Part shown: piece after piece, positions 59,223 through 64,000 of the stretch
Layout: each line of letters starts with the position of its first letter
Numbering within the stretch: the first letter of the stretch is position 1
NCBI GenBank assembly: GCA_903895695.1
Contig: CAITUY010000223.1
Coordinates: 1-64,000, forward strand
Reading direction: 5' to 3'
Length of the DNA stretch: 64,000 nucleotides
DNA from: an uncultured bacterium
GTDB lineage: Bacteria > Verrucomicrobiota > Kiritimatiellia > CAIKKV01 > CAITUY01
Notes under the pieces: model-generated
Told to the model about the DNA's origin: nothing
What the model saw: the letters and a program-made list of their open reading frames with translations, nothing else
Databases searched by the model: none
Made by a program: the position numbers and the translations under genes

Positions 59223-61040
59223 CTACCGGAACCGCTGCCGCGCGTCCACCGATGTCAGGCGAACGGACAACTTCACATCGCTGCGGGGCGAAAGCTGTTC
59301 CAAGCGCAGGAAGATGCCCCACGCTTGACCGGCTTTCGAGACCAGCGCGACAATGATTTCATGATCGCCCGCCGGAACCGCGAACGCCGGCGCCGCATCA
59401 TCGAGGGCGGCCGGCGGGCATCCCTCGGGATCGCAGAAGATGGCGCGCCTGTCCACCCAGACTTTGACCGGGCCGTCATAGCCGAGGAGGGCGCGGAGCC
59501 GTGCCGGGCGCGCGCACCGGAAGCGGCAGGCGTAGTATACCAGGGCGTCTCCCGCTGTCTTTGCGTCACGACCGACCGCGGGCGCAAAAGGACCGGCCGT
59601 ATAAGCACCCGCCGGCAGGCCCACCGCTTTTAGTTCATCATGCCGGTCGGCAAAGCACCCCGCGAATTCCCGCACCTGAAAGCCGGCGATGACCCGCGGT
59701 CCGGGCGCGGCGAGGCGCGTGACGTCCTGGCAGGGGAGCACGGGGCTGACGCGGAAGACGCGGATGAAGTCCGTGACCCGGCGTGCCGTTCGACGTCCCA
59801 GGGTGGGCCAGGGCGCTTTGGGCGGGTGCTGCTCGACCTCGCGCAGCAGCCAGTAGTTCCGCAACCAATCAACCAAGGCAACACCGGTGCTCCGCGCGTA
59901 AAGGTGCACTGTTTCCGGCAGATGGTCGTAATCCTCGTAGAGGAAATGCGTGAAGTCTTCGGGGATGCGTCGGCGAAGCGCCTGCAGGTCCCGGGCGCGC
60001 TCGAAGGCGCCCGGATACCCCAGCGCGGCCAGTCCGAACAGAGTCTGGCACTCGGCCCGCGTGCGTCCGCGATGGCGGGTGGCGAAGAAGGCAAAGCCGA
60101 AACCCCGTTCGCGATCAAAGGCCGGGTCCACGCCCTCCTGGCCCACGGCGACGTTCGGCTGCTCGCATTTCACCATGTCCGGGCCGCTGAAGCCCGAAAG
60201 GCCGATCTGCGCCTCGTCGAACGCCCGGTCGAAGAGCGTCAGCGGAAGGTGACGGGCGAAGTCTGCCCCGAGAATATCGGCGAGGACCGGCAAGTCGCTG
60301 CCCCAGCCGAAAGATTGAAGGACGTGATACTTGGGGTCGCGGAACAGGGCCAGCATCTTCTTCTGGCAGCGTGGCCATTGCGGATCCCGGGTGCGTTTCG
60401 CCGCCCAGGCGATTGCGGGGAGAAAGAAACCGATGCCGTGCTGATTCGCGGCGTTCCATTCGGTGAGGTAGTTCTTGTAGTAGAAATAGGTGAAGCCCTG
60501 ACGGGCGTACCAACCCAGCGTTTGAACGATCATGTTGTCGATCGCCACCTGTTCTGCGGGTGTCGCATGCGGCCGGAACCGGTGGAGACCCGCGAGCAGC
60601 GGGCTGGCTTGGTCCGTGCCCAGGGGTTCGAGGAACTGGTGCATCACGGTTTCCAGTCCGCCTTTCCAGCCGCCGTAGGGGCGGAGAAAGGAACCGATGC
60701 CGTGGATTTGCGAAGCGGAATAGATGCGCCGGATCGTGTGCCAAAGCGCCCGGCATCGCTCCAGGCAGCAGGCCTCGCCCGTCACGGCGTACTGACGCAT
60801 CAGGACATCCATATACAGGCCGGTGCTCATGATGCAGTCTTCGTAGGTCCACATGGCCCAGGGATTGATGTCCCCCCGCCGGGGAACCTTGATGGGCGTG
60901 ATGAACGCCGGATCGTAGGGCCGCCCGGTATGGGCGTCGATGGCGGACATCATGAAGCCCTCCGGATCGAACAGATGCTCCTCGATGTAACGGGCCGCGG
61001 CCACAGCCGTGGCGCCGAATTGGGTCTCGATCGCTGACAT
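59223..61040 (-). CDS. Alpha/alpha-toroid protein of unknown function
   Basis: 605 residues without signal peptide. The first ~400 residues have the periodicity of an (alpha/alpha)6 barrel: WAMWTYEDCIMSTGLYMDVLMRQY, LTEWNAANQHGIGFFLPAIAWAA and VALVDWLRNYWLLREVEQ. The Glu-Asp pair in YEDC and the His in NQHGIG are candidate catalytic residues. A C-terminal sandwich (about 450-605) contains KVWVDRRAIFCDPEG and ends with RLTSVDARQRFR. GGAGGTG is 5 bases before the ATG at 61040, which excludes the longer frame to 61085. First gene of a two-gene unit with the giant secreted protein. Confidence 0.65.
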   Translation of the reverse strand: MSAIETQFGATAVAAARYIEEHLFDPEGFMMSAIDAHTGRPYDPAFITPIKVPRRGDINPWAMWTYEDCIMSTGLYMDVLMRQYAVTGEACCLERCRALWHTIRRIYSASQIHGIGSFLRPYGGWKGGLETVMHQFLEPLGTDQASPLLAGLHRFRPHATPAEQVAIDNMIVQTLGWYARQGFTYFYYKNYLTEWNAANQHGIGFFLPAIAWAAKRTRDPQWPRCQKKMLALFRDPKYHVLQSFGWGSDLPVLADILGADFARHLPLTLFDRAFDEAQIGLSGFSGPDMVKCEQPNVAVGQEGVDPAFDRERGFGFAFFATRHRGRTRAECQTLFGLAALGYPGAFERARDLQALRRRIPEDFTHFLYEDYDHLPETVHLYARSTGVALVDWLRNYWLLREVEQHPPKAPWPTLGRRTARRVTDFIRVFRVSPVLPCQDVTRLAAPGPRVIAGFQVREFAGCFADRHDELKAVGLPAGAYTAGPFAPAVGRDAKTAGDALVYYACRFRCARPARLRALLGYDGPVKVWVDRRAIFCDPEGCPPAALDDAAPAFAVPAGDHEIIVALVSKAGQAWGIFLRLEQLSPRSDVKLSVRLTSVDARQRFR

Positions 61041-61095
61041 GGTTACACCTCCGGGCTGCGGCGGCAGGGTCTCGACTTTCGACATTTAGCGTTTC

Positions 61096-61110
61096 TGACG
61101 TCCGGCGTCA
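61096..61110. promoter_or_regulatory. Dyad TGACG-N5-CGTCA in the leader of the 61040 transcript
   Basis: Uses the same half-site word (TGACGTC/GGCGTCA) as the dyads at 50430 and 53374, but with inverted order and a 5-base spacer. It lies between the extended -10 candidate and the start codon. Confidence 0.4.
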
Positions 61111-61125
61111 TGGGGGTGCATAGCG

Positions 61126-61134
61126 AACCTACCA
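61126..61134 (-). promoter_or_regulatory. Extended -10 promoter candidate for the 61040-54717 unit
   Basis: TGGTAGGTT on the minus strand matches TGGTAGTAT and TGGTACGCT at the two related promoters. No good -35 is seen. Confidence 0.35.
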
Positions 61135-61154
61135 TGCACGCCGTGGTTTGGGGA

Positions 61155-61445
61155 TCATCTCAGTCGTTTTGATACCCAGTCCGGATCACGGCGGCAGTCG
61201 AGGACGGCGCGAACTCGCGCCACGCCGCCGTCCACGCGATAGTACACGGCGAAGGGGAACCTTCTGGATAGCAGACGGTGGTAGCCATAGTGGACGGCAT
61301 GAACGCCACCGTACATGCGCAGAGACTGAATATCGGACCACAGCGAATCGAGGAAGTACTCACCCAAGCCCTCGGCCTGTCGATCATAGAAGCGGTAGCC
61401 ATCCGCCAAATCGGCGGTTGCCTCTTCGAGGACCTGGACCTTCAT
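61155..61445 (-). CDS. ParE/RelE-family toxin
   Basis: A 96-residue toxin beginning MKVQVLEEATADLADGYRFYDRQAEGLGEYF, then SLRMYGGVHAVHYGYHRLLSRRFPFAVYYRVD and RVRAVLDCRRDPDW. The layout of two helices and an antiparallel sheet with a final D-C-R-R-D-P strand is typical for ParE toxins. The ATG at 61445 overlaps the antitoxin stop as ATGA. Confidence 0.88.
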   Translation of the reverse strand: MKVQVLEEATADLADGYRFYDRQAEGLGEYFLDSLWSDIQSLRMYGGVHAVHYGYHRLLSRRFPFAVYYRVDGGVARVRAVLDCRRDPDWVSKRLR

Positions 61446-61660
61446 GTGATCCGCTTGCGTACCGCCTGTTTCGCCTCGCCAATGTCCAAAAACCGTGACG
61501 TGCCGTCTGTTATACGCTGTTCCCGAGCGCGCAGAACATCGGCGTGCCACGATGGCGAAGGGACATCCTCCGATACGCGGGCAAGGTCCGACCAAATCTC
61601 CTCAATTGCTTGAAGTTTGTCCGTCGCACTCATCCGCTCCAATGGAATGGCAATGTTCAT
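61442..61660 (-). CDS. Addiction-module antitoxin (PF09720-like)
   Basis: A 72-residue antitoxin. MSATDKLQAIEEIWSDLAR is the signature helix of the putative addiction-module component family, and WHADVLRAREQRI followed by SRFLDIGEAKQAVRKRI completes it. It overlaps the ParE-type toxin gene by 4 bases, with GGAAGAG before its ATG. Confidence 0.88.
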   Translation of the reverse strand: MNIAIPLERMSATDKLQAIEEIWSDLARVSEDVPSPSWHADVLRAREQRITDGTSRFLDIGEAKQAVRKRIT

Positions 61661-62053
61661 GTCTCTTCCCCTTATGTCACAACTCTACCGCAAAGCGCGG
61701 CGGCGAGCAATCATCGTCGCCCATCTCGCGCCGTCTGCCCGAACGTTCATCCATCATGCGTGGCGCGGTAGCGACGTCGCCTGGATGGTTTGGTTGGCGA
61801 CTTCGTCAAAAGACCGAATACACAGGTTTGGCCCTCACGACCTCGCCGGCCATATTCAGGACTACCATGAAATCCTGTGGGCCTTTCGGGCCTTTGGGGT
61901 AGGTCCAGTGATATACGACGAACACCACTGGCTGCTCCCTCTCTTCATCCTTGTCTGCCCACACCGAAACCTGCTTTGCTTTAAGGAGTTGCAACTGGGG
62001 CTGATGGGACGACCGGCGCTGCCTGTCAGTTGAACACCGGTATCGGCGCGGCA
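61661..62053. other. Unassigned stretch between the toxin-antitoxin pair and the next secreted protein
   Basis: About 390 bases without a convincing gene. The antitoxin promoter lies at its left. A minus-strand frame (61806-62054) ends WTYPKGPKGPQDFMVVLNMAG and then VYSVF; it could be a gene remnant, since that stretch looks protein-like while its beginning does not. Its complement also stays open. I cannot name a family. Confidence 0.4.
61682..61710 (-). promoter_or_regulatory. Promoter candidate for the ParE-type toxin-antitoxin pair
   Basis: On the minus strand TTGCTC (61705-61710) and TAGAGT (61682-61687) are 17 bases apart, 21 bases upstream of the antitoxin ATG. Confidence 0.4.
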
Positions 62054-63964
62054 TTACGGCTTCGCCCGAACCAGCGCCGCCACAGCTGGAACCGGGCTCT
62101 TGGCGAGCAGGGCTTCCGCCTCGGCCGGCGCCGCGCGCCCGCCGAACACCGCGAAGGCGAGTGGCGTCACGCGCCGGTCCTTCTCCGCCGCCATGCGCGT
62201 TGCCAGCGCCGGCCGCACCTTGTCGGGCACCTGCGCCAGTTGCCGGTACATCTCGCGCTGCCAGACGAGTTCGCCGTCGACCAGCGCCTGCACCTTGGCG
62301 ATCCGATCCTTGCCCTTGTTGCCTTCATTCCGTGCGCGGGCAATGATATAGATATTCTCCAGCAGCGCGTCCACCAGGGGACCGGCCGCCGATTCGTCGC
62401 CGCAGCGCAGGGCCGACACCAGGGCCTGCTGGTAAAGCCGGTTGTCGCTCGACAGCACGTCGGCATACTCCTTTGGCCGCGGCGCCCCCGCGCCCTGCAA
62501 CCCGGCCACCGCTTTTCGCACGACGGTCAGCGCCGCGCCATCGCCCACCTGCCCCAGCCCGGCCAGCGCGCCACCCCGAATCGCCGTCAGCATGGCGTTG
62601 GCATCCCGCTCGAGCACGGGCTTCATGCCCCCGCCCCCGGGTCCGTCGAGCAGGGCGCTCCCCCCCGCGTCTTCCTTCACCGCCGCGGCCTTCGGCTTCC
62701 CGGTTTCATAGAAGCGCCCGAGGACCGCAGCCGCATCGGCAGCGCGCGCGCCGCCGAGCAGCGCGAGCCCCAGCGCCGTCCTGTACGGCTGCCCTGACCC
62801 GATCATCTCCCGCGCCGGCTTCTCGCCTTCCGGGCCCACGAACGTCAGCATTGCCGGCTGTAGGGCCTCGACGACTGGCGCCGAGATATCCGCCGGCATC
62901 CCGGCCACGGTCCGCAACAGGAAGCCCGCTTGCGCGGTCCCGCGGCACCGCCGGGCCTCGCCCAGCAACAGCCCCTCAAGCTCGGCGCTCATCTTCGCGT
63001 CTTCGCCCAAGCTGGCTGTTTCCATTTTGGCCAACGCCGCTGCCACGCCCTTGCGCGTGCCCTCGGAGACCGCCGGCGGCCCGGCGGCCAGGTGCGCCTC
63101 GGCCAGCCACTGCAAGGCCGCGGCCTCGATGGCGGGCCACCCGTCCCACGCCCAAAACGCCGCCTGACCTTCCGCCGGGTCGCCCATAACCGTGCCCGCG
63201 AACACAACCACGCGACCCTTGCCGGACTCGCCGGCCACCAGCACGGGCGCATCGCCGGCAGCCAGCAGCACCCGGGCCCCGCTCTTCGGCGTCACGTCGT
63301 GATACCAGTACAGCACGGGCTTCCGGTCCCACGCCAGGCCGGCGAATCCGCTCCCGATGCGGTCAGCGCCCGGCTTGAGCTCGCGCCCAAACGCGGCCGT
63401 CAGGTCGGAACCCCACTGCTTCAAACCCGGGAACTCCACAGGTGCCACCGCGGCCAGCGCTGACTCCTTGTATGCCTTCCCGAACGCGAACCGCCCCCCG
63501 AGCAGGAACAGCGACCCTCCGTTGCGAACATAGTCAACCAGATCGTCGGCGCCCTTGCCGAAGGCCTTGGCGTTGACGTTGGCCACCACCACGACATCAT
63601 ACCCCGCGAGCCCCGCGGCGTCGGGAAAGTCCATCAGGCCGCCCCCGCCCTGATCGCCCGGGCTCGGCCAGCCGCAGCCTGTGCCATCCCACACCCACGC
63701 GTCATCAATCAGGGCCGTCCCGGCCCGGGCCAGCCCCTCGTCAATCCGGTATTGCTCGTTCCACAACCCGCGCACCACGAGCACCCGCAGCGGCGCCCGC
63801 GCCGCGGCCGCGCCGGCCCGCGCGACGCCCTCTTCCGGCGCGGCATTCGCCCAGCCGTTCGTCAGCCCCAACGCCAGGGCGCACGCCACGCCGCGCACGA
63901 ACCGGTTCGCAGAGCATCGTACCCAGACACTGAATTTCTTCCTGTTCGAAGTGTGGCTGTTCAC
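62054..63964 (-). CDS. Secreted protein with glutamine-amidotransferase-like and helical-repeat domains
   Basis: 636 residues. The signal peptide (positive N-terminus, FVRGVACALALGLTNGWANA) is cleaved near NAAPEE. Residues about 55-290 form a GATase1/ThuA-like module: VLRVLVVRGLW, LAGYDVVVVANVNAKAFGKG, YVRNGGSLFLLGGRFAFGKAY and SGKGRVVVFAGTVMGDPAEGQ. The remainder is Ala-rich helical, with a HEAT-like look. Strong similarity in order and wording to the middle and C-terminal parts of the 1498-residue protein suggests shared ancestry. The GTG start at 63964 has GGAGG 9 bases upstream. No catalytic Cys of true amidotransferases is evident. Confidence 0.68.
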   Translation of the reverse strand: MNSHTSNRKKFSVWVRCSANRFVRGVACALALGLTNGWANAAPEEGVARAGAAAARAPLRVLVVRGLWNEQYRIDEGLARAGTALIDDAWVWDGTGCGWPSPGDQGGGGLMDFPDAAGLAGYDVVVVANVNAKAFGKGADDLVDYVRNGGSLFLLGGRFAFGKAYKESALAAVAPVEFPGLKQWGSDLTAAFGRELKPGADRIGSGFAGLAWDRKPVLYWYHDVTPKSGARVLLAAGDAPVLVAGESGKGRVVVFAGTVMGDPAEGQAAFWAWDGWPAIEAAALQWLAEAHLAAGPPAVSEGTRKGVAAALAKMETASLGEDAKMSAELEGLLLGEARRCRGTAQAGFLLRTVAGMPADISAPVVEALQPAMLTFVGPEGEKPAREMIGSGQPYRTALGLALLGGARAADAAAVLGRFYETGKPKAAAVKEDAGGSALLDGPGGGGMKPVLERDANAMLTAIRGGALAGLGQVGDGAALTVVRKAVAGLQGAGAPRPKEYADVLSSDNRLYQQALVSALRCGDESAAGPLVDALLENIYIIARARNEGNKGKDRIAKVQALVDGELVWQREMYRQLAQVPDKVRPALATRMAAEKDRRVTPLAFAVFGGRAAPAEAEALLAKSPVPAVAALVRAKP

Positions 63965-64000
63965 GGTTCATTCCCTCCTGCCGACACGGTGACGCCTTGC

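Noticed and set aside
24949..63964. SusC/SusD-type polysaccharide utilisation locus
   Set aside because: No TonB-dependent transporter or SusD-like lipoprotein is present anywhere in the window.
1..64000. CRISPR array, tRNA or rRNA genes
   Set aside because: No regularly spaced direct repeats, and no tRNA cloverleaf with anticodon and T-loop words, were seen. The cloverleaf-like repeats lack these features.

Overview
This is a GC-rich bacterial chromosomal window, roughly two thirds G+C by eye. The best guess for its origin is the PVC group (Verrucomicrobiota, Kiritimatiellota, Lentisphaerota), with a Kiritimatiellota-like glycan degrader most likely. This rests on three things: many sugar-active enzymes without SusC/SusD transporters, uroporphyrinogen-decarboxylase-like proteins beside glycosidases, and dispersed multi-hairpin repeats at gene ends. 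No rRNA or tRNA gene is visible, so the assignment is inference.

Layout. Bases 1-18278 are mostly housekeeping: the edge of an insertion-sequence transposase, a prepilin peptidase, a methyltransferase, an iron-uptake operon (feoB, a tiny Cys-rich protein, a DtxR-FeoA fusion), a DUF4160/DUF2442 pair, a Pro/Arg-rich protein with a lipoprotein, a TrmH-type rRNA methylase, riboflavin genes (ribD, ribE), a sensor kinase coupled to a MurNAc-salvage pair (NamZ plus a fused MurU-AmgK), a PGPGW membrane protein, NAD synthetase and a CE7-type esterase. Bases 18344-21616 hold a large heparinase-II/III-like protein. Bases 21900-23640 are a small accessory island: a broken nucleotidyltransferase, an odd membrane protein, a RelE/ParE-like toxin-antitoxin pair and an orphan BrnA antitoxin.

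Bases 23677-63964 are almost entirely carbohydrate metabolism. An eight-gene minus-strand operon (40622 down to 24949) joins GH94, GH31, beta-helix, GH63-like, alpha/alpha-toroid, GH-A-like, Gfo/Idh and epimerase genes. Most junctions are ATGA or GTGA overlaps. A GH36 alpha-galactosidase lies opposite it. A second minus-strand block (61040 down to 43634) contains large secreted proteins, a GH140/DUF4038-like enzyme, a GH32-like enzyme and a second URO-D-like protein. A ParE-type toxin-antitoxin pair interrupts this block, and another secreted protein lies at the right edge.

How it fits together. The secreted proteins probably attack a complex polysaccharide outside the cell. The cytoplasmic glycosidases, phosphorylase, epimerase and oxidoreductase then process the oligosaccharides. 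The kinase/NamZ/MurU-AmgK unit recycles peptidoglycan sugar. Two large secreted genes share a promoter-plus-dyad arrangement, and a related dyad precedes a third transcript, which suggests a small regulon. Several intergenic repeats fold on paper into closed stems with one to three internal hairpins, and some carry the stop codon of the neighbouring gene.
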